The position numbers and the translations under genes were made by a program. The notes below the pieces were generated by a model that did not search any database, was not told the origin of the DNA, and saw nothing but the letters and a program-made list of their open reading frames with translations. A DNA stretch of 50,552 nt from Alistipes sp. (lineage in GTDB: Bacteria; Bacteroidota; Bacteroidia; Bacteroidales; Rikenellaceae): NCBI GenBank assembly GCA_017559615.1, contig JAFYRB010000035.1, forward strand, positions 1 to 50,552, given 5' to 3'. Of this stretch, positions 40,151 to 49,449 are shown piece after piece. Numbering within the stretch: position 1 is the stretch's first letter; each line of letters starts with the position of its first letter.

Positions 40151-42124
40151 TTAGAACTCTGCAAGGACGATACCTGTGATAGGAGCTACGGCAATCTTGC
40201 CCTCCTTAACGTCGTAACGGCCTATGCCACGCTCCGCAATAGCCTCGCCATCGCAAACCCACTTGTAGCTGCCGTTAGGAATCTCGAACTCCACAGCCTC
40301 GCGTGAGCCGTTCATCAATACCACGATGCGCTTTGCCGAGTCGATGCCCTCCAAATTATCAAGCACAAAGCCCAATGCAGCCTCGTTCTCGTTCTCGATG
40401 AATGACAGATGCTCGCGTACCAACTCCGCATCGCCCAACGAGAATGCTGGGTGTGCCTTGCGCATTGCGATAAGTCCCTTGTGGTAGTCGAGGAGGTCGG
40501 CATACTTGCTCTTCAGTGACCAATCTATGGCGTTATACTTATCAGGGAGGTTATAGGTGTTCTTCTCGCCGAGCTTCGAGCGATACATCTCCTCACCTGC
40601 GAAGATGAAAGGAATACCCTGTGAGGTGAATACTCCGAGGTGTGCAAGACGTACCATTTGTAGACGCTCCGCCTCCGAGGCGTTAGGCGAGATATGCTCC
40701 AAGCGGTCACGAAGGTTGTGGTCATCGTGGCACGCTACGTAGCTTACGTGCTGCAAAGGCGATGCTGTCCACGCTGCCTCACGGTAGTCAACCTCGGGAT
40801 GCTCAATAGCACCTACGATGCCAAACTTAACACCCTCCTTATTGCCCTCCACGCCGTGGATGAAGCCACCCTTCGAGAGGTCGAGCGTACCGCGCAACGC
40901 ATCACGAATATCATCCGAGAAGGCTGCGATGCCTGGCATACGGTAGGTGTAGCGCTTGAAGGCGAGCTTCTTCTCATCGTAGAGCGGAGCCTGTGCTGCC
41001 CAGCCCTCGCCATAGAGCAATACGTCAGGATTTAGGACCTCAAGACGCTGGCGGATGAGGTTCATAGTCTCGATGTCGTGAATCGCCATAAGGTCGAAGC
41101 GGAAACCATCAATATGGTACTCCTTAACCCAATACTCCAACGACTCGACCATATACTTACGCATCATAGGCTTCTCGCTGGCAGTCTCATTGCCGCAACC
41201 CGAGCCATCGGCAAACGTGCCATCCTCGCGCATACGGTAGAAGTAGCCTGGTACGGTAAGCTCAAAGCCACAATTCTCGGTAGAGGTAGTGTGGTTATAT
41301 ACCACGTCGAGAACAACAGCAATACCCGCGTCGTGGAGAGCCTTTACCAAACTCTTGAACTCGCGGATACGTGTCTCTGGCGTTGCAGGGTCGGTAGAGT
41401 ATGTACCCTCTGGGGTGTTGTAGTTCTTTGGCTCATAGCCCCAGTTATACTGGTCGGTAGGCTCCGACTCGTCGATAGAGCCGAAGTCGGCAGTAGGGAG
41501 TAGGTGTACGTGTGTTACGCCCAACTCCACAAGGTGGTCGATGCCCGTTGCAAGGCCCTCGAAGGAGCGTGTGCCGCGCTCGGCCATACCTATATATTTA
41601 CCTGGATACTTCGAGCCTGCCGATGCGTGAGCCGTCATATCACGATAGTGCATCTCGTAGATAATGCTCTTCGAGAGCTCCACGTCGAGAACCTTATCCT
41701 CGCTCCAACCCTCGGGGTCGGTGTCGCGCATATCGATAATCGCACCGCGGTTGCCATTTACGTCGAGAGCCTTGGCAAAGATACCAGCACTCTCCTTGAG
41801 ACTTTTACCGCCAATAGTCACGCGGAAGGCGTAGTACATACCCTTGCGGTCGCCCTTCGCCGTAGCGTGCCATAGTCCCTTCTCGCCCGCAGTCATAGCT
41901 ATCTCCTCTACGAGAGTGTCACCTTCATAAAGCACCACCTCCACACGCTCGGCATCTGGAGACCATAGCTCGAAGAGTGTCTCTGCGGGACTATATGTCA
42001 TCTCCGAGATAGGGGTGTTTGGGATGTTTGCCTCCTGTTCTGCGTCGTTTTCCGAGGCGCAGGCGAACGATGCTATGGCCGCCACGATAGCCGTGCCACG
42101 CATAATAAGTCTTCTTAAGTTCAT
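40151..42124 (-). CDS. pulA: Type I pullulanase, predicted surface lipoprotein
   Basis: This GH13 enzyme hydrolyses alpha-1,6 branches of pullulan, amylopectin and glycogen. The 657-residue protein opens with a lipoprotein signal (SFAC, Cys22) followed by ASENDAEQE, whose acidic run resembles Bacteroidetes surface-export signals. It continues with a CBM48-like N-domain, the type I signature YNWGYEP (226-232), VVYNHT, GFRFDLM with nucleophile D344, GEGW with acid/base E373, and a late HDDHNL. No susCD pair is next to it. A TATCTTTG box (42182 down to 42175) lies upstream. Confidence 0.93.
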   Translation of the reverse strand: MNLRRLIMRGTAIVAAIASFACASENDAEQEANIPNTPISEMTYSPAETLFELWSPDAERVEVVLYEGDTLVEEIAMTAGEKGLWHATAKGDRKGMYYAFRVTIGGKSLKESAGIFAKALDVNGNRGAIIDMRDTDPEGWSEDKVLDVELSKSIIYEMHYRDMTAHASAGSKYPGKYIGMAERGTRSFEGLATGIDHLVELGVTHVHLLPTADFGSIDESEPTDQYNWGYEPKNYNTPEGTYSTDPATPETRIREFKSLVKALHDAGIAVVLDVVYNHTTSTENCGFELTVPGYFYRMREDGTFADGSGCGNETASEKPMMRKYMVESLEYWVKEYHIDGFRFDLMAIHDIETMNLIRQRLEVLNPDVLLYGEGWAAQAPLYDEKKLAFKRYTYRMPGIAAFSDDIRDALRGTLDLSKGGFIHGVEGNKEGVKFGIVGAIEHPEVDYREAAWTASPLQHVSYVACHDDHNLRDRLEHISPNASEAERLQMVRLAHLGVFTSQGIPFIFAGEEMYRSKLGEKNTYNLPDKYNAIDWSLKSKYADLLDYHKGLIAMRKAHPAFSLGDAELVREHLSFIENENEAALGFVLDNLEGIDSAKRIVVLMNGSREAVEFEIPNGSYKWVCDGEAIAERGIGRYDVKEGKIAVAPITGIVLAEF

Positions 42125-42174
42125 ATTGAGTAGTGTTTGAGGTTAATATCTCACTTTATGAGTAATACTAATAA

Positions 42175-42182
42175 CAAAGATA
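42175..42182 (-). promoter_or_regulatory. Promoter -7 element of pulA
   Basis: The minus strand reads TATCTTTG, about 51 bases before the pulA ATG. No clear -33 box was seen. Confidence 0.55.
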
Positions 42183-42233
42183 AAACATTTCCTTGAGAAT
42201 GCAGCATTTATCCACTCATTTTTAATTTGGATA

Positions 42234-42265
42234 TTTGCTTTTTAGCGACTCTTTTGTTAAATTTG
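42234..42265 (+). promoter_or_regulatory. Promoter of the McrBC-like pair
   Basis: TTTG (42234-42237), a 20-base gap, TAAATTTG (42258-42265), 47 bases before the mcrB-like ATG. It has a host-type promoter although the genes look acquired. Confidence 0.75.
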
Positions 42266-42311
42266 CCTTAGTGAATCCGACTATATAACCTACAAACCAA
42301 ATTGCCAAATA

Positions 42312-44123
42312 ATGGGAAAACATTTTGATATATCAGATTTTGAGCTATTCGATACCTATGGTGGAAAATCGCGAAAAGAGTCTCCTGAAGGATTTGGGCA
42401 GCTTCGGAAAATGTATGATAAACTTGGAGAGATCTCAGATATTTTGAAGGCTCGAGGATACAAATGTAGTATCTTTAGAAAGGTTACAAATCAATCTCAA
42501 GCAGAAAGCTACTCAACATATCATTGGGCACAAGTGTATCCTAAAGATTCTAAACTTACCAAGGCGTGTGATGACAAAGTGTTTTTTGTAATTGGCTCCT
42601 CAAGAGAAGGATTCCAAATACATATAGACTCACGTAGTAGTAAAGGGTATATTGGTAACCGTACAAGTGAAGAAATAAAGAGTCGTAGTTGGAAACAAAT
42701 TTCTCCTGAAGAGGCTTCACAGTACAGCAAAGAGGAGTTGGCTGATAGAGTTGAAGTGTATATAAACGAGCATATGGGGGATTTCCATAGATTTGCACGA
42801 GAATTTGGAATACAAGAGAGCATTAATATATTGAATGATATGGAACTTAATGAGATAGTATCGCTACTGCGTAGTAACTACAACTTGATTTTGACAGGCG
42901 CACCAGGTACGGGAAAAACCTATTTGGCAAAGAAGATAGCGGAGAAACTTGGGGCTACGGAGGATACTATTAAGATGGTGCAGTTCCACCAGTCGTACGA
43001 TTATACCGATTTTGTGGAGGGACTTCGCCCTGTAATGTCGGATGATGGTGTAGGAATTGGCTTTGAGCATAGGGATGGTGTATTCAAGAGTTTTTGCGCT
43101 GAAGCACTTGAAAACTATAACAATAGTCAACCACAAAGTTCAGACACCCGCAACTTTGAGGCGCGTTTGAAAAGTGCATATGGAAAACTCGTAGGAGATA
43201 TAGCTAGTGGAACTGTCGAAGCTATCCCATTAAAATCGGCTGGCAGTAGTATTGATGTTACGGGAATATCTTCGAGAGGAAATATTATTCTTAAGGCAGA
43301 GGGTTCTACGACTGAAAATAAATATACAATATCATATAATAGACTCCAGAAATTGTCTTTAGTATATAGAGATAAGAAGTCGTTAGATGATCTGACCAAT
43401 ATATACGAGGGAGTGAAAGCTGCAATAGGTGGTTGTAATACTTCTGCATTTTGGGCGGTGCTACGTTATGTATATGACAAATATTTTGATGGAGTAGAAG
43501 TTGAAGCGGTAGAGCCTGAACAACTTAAAACATATGTCTTTATCATCGATGAGATTAACCGAGGAGAGATGTCGAAGATATTTGGAGAGTTGTTCTTCGC
43601 TATCGATCCAGGCTATCGTGGTGAAAAGGGCAAAATTGATACTCAATATCAGAACCTCCTTGAAGGTACGGGTGATGTATTTGAGGGTGGCTTCTATGTG
43701 CCAAATAATGTTTATATCATAGGTACAATGAATGATATTGATCGCAGCGTTGAGAGTATTGACTTTGCGATGCGTCGTCGCTTTGCTTGGAGAGAGATAA
43801 CTGCAAAGGAGAGACAAGGTATGCTCGACGAGGTCGAAGCGTGGGGTGGTGCTGATAAAATGCCTCCATCTGATGTTATCGAGAGGATAAAGAATCGTAT
43901 GGATAATCTCAATGCGGCTATTGAAGGTGAGGAGGTAGGACTGTCGAAGGAGTATCATATCGGTGCATCATACTTCTTGAAGTATGCCCTATACAATGAC
44001 TTTGATAAGTTGTGGGATAATCATCTTAAGTGCTTGCTTTATGAGTATTTGCGCGGCACTTCGGGTATTGCTAAGAAGATTGAGATTTTGATGAATGCAT
44101 ATAACAACGAGGCAAAGATTTGA
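42312..44123 (+). CDS. McrB-like AAA+ GTPase/ATPase of a type IV restriction system
   Basis: This 603-residue motor subunit resembles McrB of modification-dependent restriction. The AAA+ core has Walker A GAPGTGKT (196-203), Walker B FIIDEINRGEM (410-420), the McrB signature GTMNDIDRS (471-479) and RRRF arginines (488-491). Residues 1-185 form an N-terminal region I do not recognise, where McrB proteins carry their modified-base reader. An insert of about 140 residues (265-405) separates Walker A and B. GAA, AGA and AT-rich codons are frequent here, unlike the GAG-rich neighbours, suggesting horizontal gain. It overlaps the mcrC-like gene by four bases. Confidence 0.88.
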   Translation: MGKHFDISDFELFDTYGGKSRKESPEGFGQLRKMYDKLGEISDILKARGYKCSIFRKVTNQSQAESYSTYHWAQVYPKDSKLTKACDDKVFFVIGSSREGFQIHIDSRSSKGYIGNRTSEEIKSRSWKQISPEEASQYSKEELADRVEVYINEHMGDFHRFAREFGIQESINILNDMELNEIVSLLRSNYNLILTGAPGTGKTYLAKKIAEKLGATEDTIKMVQFHQSYDYTDFVEGLRPVMSDDGVGIGFEHRDGVFKSFCAEALENYNNSQPQSSDTRNFEARLKSAYGKLVGDIASGTVEAIPLKSAGSSIDVTGISSRGNIILKAEGSTTENKYTISYNRLQKLSLVYRDKKSLDDLTNIYEGVKAAIGGCNTSAFWAVLRYVYDKYFDGVEVEAVEPEQLKTYVFIIDEINRGEMSKIFGELFFAIDPGYRGEKGKIDTQYQNLLEGTGDVFEGGFYVPNNVYIIGTMNDIDRSVESIDFAMRRRFAWREITAKERQGMLDEVEAWGGADKMPPSDVIERIKNRMDNLNAAIEGEEVGLSKEYHIGASYFLKYALYNDFDKLWDNHLKCLLYEYLRGTSGIAKKIEILMNAYNNEAKI

Positions 44124-45457
44124 TTACTTCGGACTATAGTCACGCACCCATTGTAACGCCCGAGGAACTTCGGGATTTAAGGTGCATAGCTGATAGGAAG
44201 TTATCCGAGATTACCTTGGATAACTCTCCTCGTCTGCTCATATTCCCCGATTCATTCCAGCAAAGTAATGGAGATTTGGGACAGAAGGAGGTAGGCTCCA
44301 TAGTTACAAATAGCGAAGGTCAGGAGGAGTTTCATACCAATAGTATTGTCGGTTTTGTAGGGTATAACACTACAAAACTATCTATTCACTCGAGGTTTAC
44401 AAATGATGGTGATGAGGATTTCTTTCTGCACTATATGCTTCAGCGTGTGGCAAGAGTTAATATCCTCGATCTAAAGCATACTACTACAGATGAGAGTGTC
44501 TTTGATTTTCTCATTTACCTCTTTCCGCAATATCTTAAGAAAGCGCTCAATCAGGGCTTATACAAACGCTATGTATCACGTAAGTATAACGATGCTAATG
44601 TTCGTGGTGCAATAGATATGAGTAGGCATATACGCTATAACTATCCGTTTAATGGAAAAGTTGCTTATACCACACGTGAGTATAGTTATGATAATGAGGT
44701 TACGCAGCTTATACGTCATACTATAGAGTATATCGATGCCACACGACGAGAGATTCTGGTTCTTGACGCAGAGACAAAAGAGGCTTTATCGCTGATTCGA
44801 AATGCCACGCCATCCTATGAATTAAGGGATAGGCGAACGGTAATAGGCAAGAATCTTCGCTCTATTGCTCATCCATATTATAGTGAGTATACTGCGCTGC
44901 AGAGATTGTGCCTTCAGATTTTACGCCAAGAGGAGTTAAAATTCGGTGCAGATAGTGATGAAATATATGGCATATTGATAGATGCAGCGTGGCTTTGGGA
45001 AGAGTATGTTGCTGTTGTACTTGAGGATAGCTATAACCACTATCTTAAGGAGCGAGGTAAAAGGTTCAACCTTTTCGATGATTTTCAGCAAATTATTCCC
45101 GACTATATATCAAAAGATATGCGTATTGTGGCAGATGCAAAGTATATCCGTCTGAATAGGGAAGCTCGTTACGATAATGAGGAGAAAGCCACTGCAATAT
45201 ATTATAAAACAATAACATATATGTACAGGTTTTGTACAGATAGGGCGTATCTCTTCTACCCTCATCCAGAGAATATGAATGGCGAAACCACGGAGTTGCG
45301 TATAAAGAGCGAGCAGTTGGGCAAAAATGGAGGCTCTATTACAAAACTGGGCTTGAAGGTAGCTTTAAATTGTACAACATTCGAGGAGTTTGTGACTCGG
45401 ATGAAGAGCAATGAAAGGGAATTTATTGAGGAGGCAATAAGGTATGTGACAAAATAA
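44120..45457 (+). CDS. McrC-like nuclease subunit
   Basis: This 445-residue partner of the McrB-like motor has an N-terminal OB/beta-like part, then the McrC family segment ILIDAAWLWEEYV and a PD-(D/E)xK nuclease motif, seen as IIPDY (PD at 327-328) and VADAKY (DAK at 339-341), with a later KTITYMYRF helix. The only sensible start is TTG 44120 in a TTGA overlap with the mcrB-like stop, so translation is probably coupled. Codon use is AT-rich like its partner. The gene ends in a strong two-way terminator. Confidence 0.88.
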   Translation: MITSDYSHAPIVTPEELRDLRCIADRKLSEITLDNSPRLLIFPDSFQQSNGDLGQKEVGSIVTNSEGQEEFHTNSIVGFVGYNTTKLSIHSRFTNDGDEDFFLHYMLQRVARVNILDLKHTTTDESVFDFLIYLFPQYLKKALNQGLYKRYVSRKYNDANVRGAIDMSRHIRYNYPFNGKVAYTTREYSYDNEVTQLIRHTIEYIDATRREILVLDAETKEALSLIRNATPSYELRDRRTVIGKNLRSIAHPYYSEYTALQRLCLQILRQEELKFGADSDEIYGILIDAAWLWEEYVAVVLEDSYNHYLKERGKRFNLFDDFQQIIPDYISKDMRIVADAKYIRLNREARYDNEEKATAIYYKTITYMYRFCTDRAYLFYPHPENMNGETTELRIKSEQLGKNGGSITKLGLKVALNCTTFEEFVTRMKSNEREFIEEAIRYVTK

Positions 45458-45496
45458 AATATATGCGGATGACAAGAGTCATCCGCATATATTTTT
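45457..45496. terminator. Bidirectional terminator between the McrC-like gene and lysC
   Basis: A perfect 17-pair inverted repeat (45457-45473 against 45478-45494) has loop AAGA and core GCGGATGAC/GTCATCCGC, and runs into T. Its first base is the last base of the mcrC-like stop codon. Confidence 0.92.
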
Positions 45497-45507
45497 TAGG
45501 ATATTAT

Positions 45508-46758
45508 CTATTTCGTTCTTACGAAGCGGAGGGAGTGAGGGGTGGTTTGCTTGATGATAATGCGCTTATCCATAGCATATTGCTGGTAAAGCTCCTCGTT
45601 ATAATAGCGGATGGTAACCATCTCCAAATCCTCCATCTTCTCTACGTCGAAGCCCTCGGCCTGAAGCTCCAAGACCGCATCGTCGATATGCCACGAAGCA
45701 TCAACAGCGATATAGAGATTTACCGCCGAGTTATGAACAAGGTTGATACGTAGGCGGTGGCTATCGAGTGTCGTGAAGACCTTGGCAAACTTCTCCTCAA
45801 GGACAAACGATAGGTCGCGAGAGTGAAGGTTGAGAAGCACCTGGCTCTTCTGAATCATAATAGGCTCGTAGGCACGCTCCACATCTGCGGTAATCACCGA
45901 GCCTGCGGCGTGCTTATTGCCAAACGGACGAACATAGAGCGGGATGCGCTTCGCCTCAAGAGGCTTAATGGTCTTGGGGTGGATAATCTGCGCACCGCTA
46001 TATGCCATCTCGATGGTGTCGGTATAGTTAAGTCGGTCGATTTTACGAGCATCAGGGAAGATTTTTGGGTCGGCATTGAGGATACCATCCACATCCTTCC
46101 ACACGCTCATAGAGTCGGCATCGAGGACGTGGGCAACAATAGCTGCCGAGTAGTCCGAACCCTCGCGGCCAAGAGTTGTTGTGGTGCCGTCGGGTGCGCC
46201 ACCAATGAAGCCCTGACCTACGAAGATGGTACATCCGCTGCCCTCCATCTCACGCTTTAGGCGTACGGCCGTAGCCTCGATGTTTACGTTGGCATCCTTA
46301 TGTCGCTGCTCGGTGAGGAATGCGCGACGCATATCTATCCACTTATTCGCTACGCCGTGGCCGTTGAGATAGTTCGAGATGATAGTCGTAGAGACCAACT
46401 CGCCAAAGGCAACGATAGTGTCGTACCATAGCTCGGCATCCGAGGCGCGGTAGATGGTGTTACGCACGATGTTGCGCAGCTGCTGGAAGAGGTTGTCGAC
46501 CTGCTCGATAGTGATGTCGGCACCCATTAGCTCGTCGATAATTGCTCTGTGGTAGGCGTAGCTCTGGTCGATACGCTCCAATGCCGTTTTTTCGTCGCCC
46601 TGCTGCATAGCGGCAAAGACTCCCTCGAGGGCGTTGGTGGTCTTACCCATTGCCGAAACAATGATAAAGAGGTTGCTCTCGTCGGTAACTATATCAAGAA
46701 GGTTTCTCACGCCTGCGGCATCCTTAACCGAGGCGCCTCCAAATTTATATACTTTCAT
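45508..46758 (-). CDS. lysC: Aspartate kinase
   Basis: This enzyme phosphorylates aspartate, the entry to lysine, threonine, methionine and diaminopimelate. The 416-residue monofunctional protein opens with KVYKFGGASVKDA, has TTTLGREGSDYSAAIVA and WKDVDGILNADPKIFPDA in the kinase domain, and a C-terminal regulatory part of about 120 residues with ACT-like strands. There is no fused homoserine dehydrogenase. It begins 30 bases behind the Sel1-repeat gene on the same strand. DapD of the same pathway is at 5212. Confidence 0.95.
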   Translation of the reverse strand: MKVYKFGGASVKDAAGVRNLLDIVTDESNLFIIVSAMGKTTNALEGVFAAMQQGDEKTALERIDQSYAYHRAIIDELMGADITIEQVDNLFQQLRNIVRNTIYRASDAELWYDTIVAFGELVSTTIISNYLNGHGVANKWIDMRRAFLTEQRHKDANVNIEATAVRLKREMEGSGCTIFVGQGFIGGAPDGTTTTLGREGSDYSAAIVAHVLDADSMSVWKDVDGILNADPKIFPDARKIDRLNYTDTIEMAYSGAQIIHPKTIKPLEAKRIPLYVRPFGNKHAAGSVITADVERAYEPIMIQKSQVLLNLHSRDLSFVLEEKFAKVFTTLDSHRLRINLVHNSAVNLYIAVDASWHIDDAVLELQAEGFDVEKMEDLEMVTIRYYNEELYQQYAMDKRIIIKQTTPHSLRFVRTK

Positions 46759-46788
46759 AGTGTGTTAGTAGTCAGTGTGTTAAAAATT

Positions 46789-47484
46789 CTAAACGAGTAG
46801 TCCATCGAGGTCGTGAAGTGCGTTGATAGCATCCTCATAACCATCGCGTGCTGCGCGGCTATACCACTCACGTGCTGCCTCCACATCACGCTCTACGCCC
46901 TTGCCCTGCTCATAGCGGCTACCAACGACAAACATAGCGTCGTCGACACCCTGCTCGGCAGCCTTGAGATACCACGCGAAGGCCTCCTTGGGGTTTGCGA
47001 TAACGCCGTAGCCATCATCGTAGCAGTGGCCCATAGCCACCTGTGCTGGGGCATAGCCCTGCTCGGCAGAGGCGAGGTAATACTCTATGGCAGTGTCGTA
47101 GTTACGTGCTACGCCAAGACCATTGAAGTAGCAGTTGCCAACCTGATATTGAGCCTTGACGTGTCCATTGCGTGCCGCAACGCGATACCATAGGAATGCC
47201 TCCTGCTTGCAGAGGAGAAGTCCTCCCTTTTCGCCGTGCATCTCGCCCATCTCGAACTGTGCCTCGCGGTGTCCCTGAAGGGCAGCATCAAAGATGAGAA
47301 CCATCGCCTTCTCTATATCACGCTCCACGCCCTTGCCCTCGCTGAAGCAGAGACCAAGACGGTATTGAGCCTCTGGGTGGCCCTTTGCGGCAAGCTCCTG
47401 GAGGGTGGCGATAGCCTCGCTAAGATTACCACTCTCGAGCTTATTGATGCACTCGGCATATAGATTATCAAATGAATTATTCAT
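46789..47484 (-). CDS. Sel1-like repeat protein
   Basis: This 231-residue protein consists of about six Sel1-like (SLR) repeats of roughly 36 residues, each with the A..YRLG..Y..G.GV.RD...A..W pattern (examples: YRLGLCFSEGKGVERDIEKA, YQVGNCYFNGLGVARNYDTA, VGSRYEQGKGVERDVEAA). No signal peptide or membrane helix is seen, so it is likely a cytoplasmic scaffold. It lies upstream of lysC on the same strand and diverges from galE. A TATTTTTG box (47539 down to 47532) may be its promoter. Confidence 0.9.
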   Translation of the reverse strand: MNNSFDNLYAECINKLESGNLSEAIATLQELAAKGHPEAQYRLGLCFSEGKGVERDIEKAMVLIFDAALQGHREAQFEMGEMHGEKGGLLLCKQEAFLWYRVAARNGHVKAQYQVGNCYFNGLGVARNYDTAIEYYLASAEQGYAPAQVAMGHCYDDGYGVIANPKEAFAWYLKAAEQGVDDAMFVVGSRYEQGKGVERDVEAAREWYSRAARDGYEDAINALHDLDGLLV

Positions 47485-47657
47485 AGTTCTATTGTTAGTT
47501 TTGTTATATCGGTTTTAGGTTTTATTCCTTACAAAAATACAAAATTTAACGCAATTATTATGCATATTGGCAATTTTTTTGTTAAAATATGCAATAATAA
47601 TCCTACCTAAAGCGTATAAAATTGGCGCTAAAGGGTGGATATTGCAAATAAAAAAAC

Positions 47658-47665
47658 TATCTTTG
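47658..47665 (+). promoter_or_regulatory. Promoter -7 element of galE
   Basis: TATCTTTG, 23 bases before the galE start; a TTG lies 13 bases upstream but is too close for a normal -33 box. The rest of the 204-base divergent spacer is AT-rich and otherwise featureless. Confidence 0.6.
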
Positions 47666-47688
47666 TGGAACTAATAAACGAGAAATTT

Positions 47689-48720
47689 ATGAGTAATAGA
47701 CGTGTGCTTGTAACGGGAGGTGCGGGATATATCGGCTCACACACCGTTGTGGAGCTTATCAGCGCAGGATATGAGGTTGTTATTGTCGACAACTTCTCGA
47801 ATAGCGATGCCTCATCGTTGGAGGGTATTCGCAAAATTACGGGCGTGGAGCCTACGTTTGTCGAGGTGGACTGCTGTAATAAGGAGGCTCTCGGCGAGGT
47901 ATTCGAGCGTTATGACTTCGACTCGGTGATTCACTTTGCGGCGTATAAGGCTGTGGGTGAGTCGGTTGCTATGCCAGCGAAATATTATCGCAACAACCTT
48001 CTTTCGTTTATTAACGTGGTGGAGCTGATGAAGGAGTATGGACGCAAAAATATCGTCTTCTCTTCGTCGGCTACGGTATATGGCGATGCGGATGTGCTTC
48101 CTGTGACGGAGCGTACGCCACGCAAGCCCGCGACATCACCTTACGGAAATACCAAGCAGATGGCCGAGGATATGCTTCGCGATATCGTCTCGGTGGATGA
48201 GGAGTTGCACGGTATAGCATTGCGTTACTTCAATCCTATTGGCGCTCACACCTCGGCTCTTATTGGCGAGTTGCCACGTGGTGTGCCTAATAACTTGGTG
48301 CCATATATCACCCAGACCGCTGCGGGAGTTCGCGAGTGCTTGAGTATCTTTGGCGATGATTATCCTACGCCCGATGGCTCGTGCCTAAGAGATTATATCG
48401 ACATTATGGACCTGGCACGCGCACACGTTGTGGCAATCGAGCGTATGGTCGAGGGTAAGTGCGAGGAGCGTTATGAGGTCTTTAATATCGGTACGGGAAA
48501 GCCTGTGTCGGTGTTCGAATTGGTAAAGGGTTTTGAGAAGGCTAACGACTTGAAACTCAACTACAAAGTTGCGGCACGTAGAGCAGGAGATGTGACTGCT
48601 GTGTGGGCTGATACGTCGCGTGCTAATGAGGTGCTTGGCTGGCGTGCGGAGCGTAACCTTGAGGATACGTTGCGTGCAGCGTGGCAGTGGGAGTGCAACG
48701 TGAGAAAGATTGAGAGATAG
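47689..48720 (+). CDS. galE: UDP-glucose 4-epimerase
   Basis: GalE interconverts UDP-glucose and UDP-galactose, feeding the Leloir pathway and surface polysaccharides. The 343-residue short-chain dehydrogenase has the NAD loop GGAGYIGSH, the SSSATVYG serine, the catalytic YGNTK pair, and the GDDYPTPDGSCLRDYIDIMDLA segment typical of GalE. The frame is open from 47635, but MSNRRVLV at 47689 matches the family. It is followed by an outer-membrane protein gene after 21 bases. Confidence 0.95.
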   Translation: MSNRRVLVTGGAGYIGSHTVVELISAGYEVVIVDNFSNSDASSLEGIRKITGVEPTFVEVDCCNKEALGEVFERYDFDSVIHFAAYKAVGESVAMPAKYYRNNLLSFINVVELMKEYGRKNIVFSSSATVYGDADVLPVTERTPRKPATSPYGNTKQMAEDMLRDIVSVDEELHGIALRYFNPIGAHTSALIGELPRGVPNNLVPYITQTAAGVRECLSIFGDDYPTPDGSCLRDYIDIMDLARAHVVAIERMVEGKCEERYEVFNIGTGKPVSVFELVKGFEKANDLKLNYKVAARRAGDVTAVWADTSRANEVLGWRAERNLEDTLRAAWQWECNVRKIER

Positions 48721-48741
48721 AATAATAAACGATAAACGAGA

Positions 48742-49416
48742 ATGAAGAAATTTTTATTAATAGCACTGCTCCTTATATTGGCAATCCCAACGGTGGATGC
48801 GAAGCGTCGTGAGTCGGAGGAGGAGATAGCGCTTAAAACCCGCCACAACGAGGGCTGGGAGTGGGGTGCTGCGGCACGCGCATCTCTTATATTCTACGAG
48901 ATGGACTATATGGCTATCAAGGGACAATCGTCACAGATGGCATACAAGAGTCAGGCAAAGATGGGTGGTAATGTCTTGGTTAATGGAGGCTACCACATCA
49001 ACAACCATTGGCGATTAGGTCTTGAGGCGGGTGTGCAGATGCAGTATAACTACAAGGCCATCATCCCTGTTTACGTCACTGCTCACTACTTCTATGGCAC
49101 GCGCAAAAATTGCCTCTTCAACTTCGTGAATTTGGGTACAAATATGCTCTTTAACGGTGTGAAGAAGAGCGATATGGATGTAGCCTATTTGGATGATAAT
49201 AAGAGCGTTCGCTTTGGTGTTACGGGAGCAGGTGGTATTGGTGTTCGCTTGCAGGGCAAGAATAGCTCCGACAAGTACGATATTATGATTGGCTACCAGG
49301 CATTGATGCTCTCGCCACGCCCTGTGATTAAGGGTTCGTTTGGCTACAAACCAAAGGATGTGAAGCGTCTGGAGCTTAACCAGCAGGTATTTATAGGCTT
49401 CGGTGTTACGTTCTAA
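48742..49416 (+). CDS. Predicted outer-membrane beta-barrel protein, unknown role
   Basis: I do not recognise a named family. The 224-residue protein has a signal peptide (about residues 1-20, ending VDAK) and then alternating glycine- and aromatic-rich strands (GGYHINNHWRLGLEAGVQMQ, VTAHYFYGT, QQVFIGFGVTF) with a terminal aromatic, consistent with an eight- to ten-strand barrel. It lies between galE and the MscS-like gene with gaps of 21 and 33 bases, so the three may be one unit. Confidence 0.65.
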   Translation: MKKFLLIALLLILAIPTVDAKRRESEEEIALKTRHNEGWEWGAAARASLIFYEMDYMAIKGQSSQMAYKSQAKMGGNVLVNGGYHINNHWRLGLEAGVQMQYNYKAIIPVYVTAHYFYGTRKNCLFNFVNLGTNMLFNGVKKSDMDVAYLDDNKSVRFGVTGAGGIGVRLQGKNSSDKYDIMIGYQALMLSPRPVIKGSFGYKPKDVKRLELNQQVFIGFGVTF

Positions 49417-49449
49417 AACTAACCTAAGAGACTAAAACCTAACTACGCA

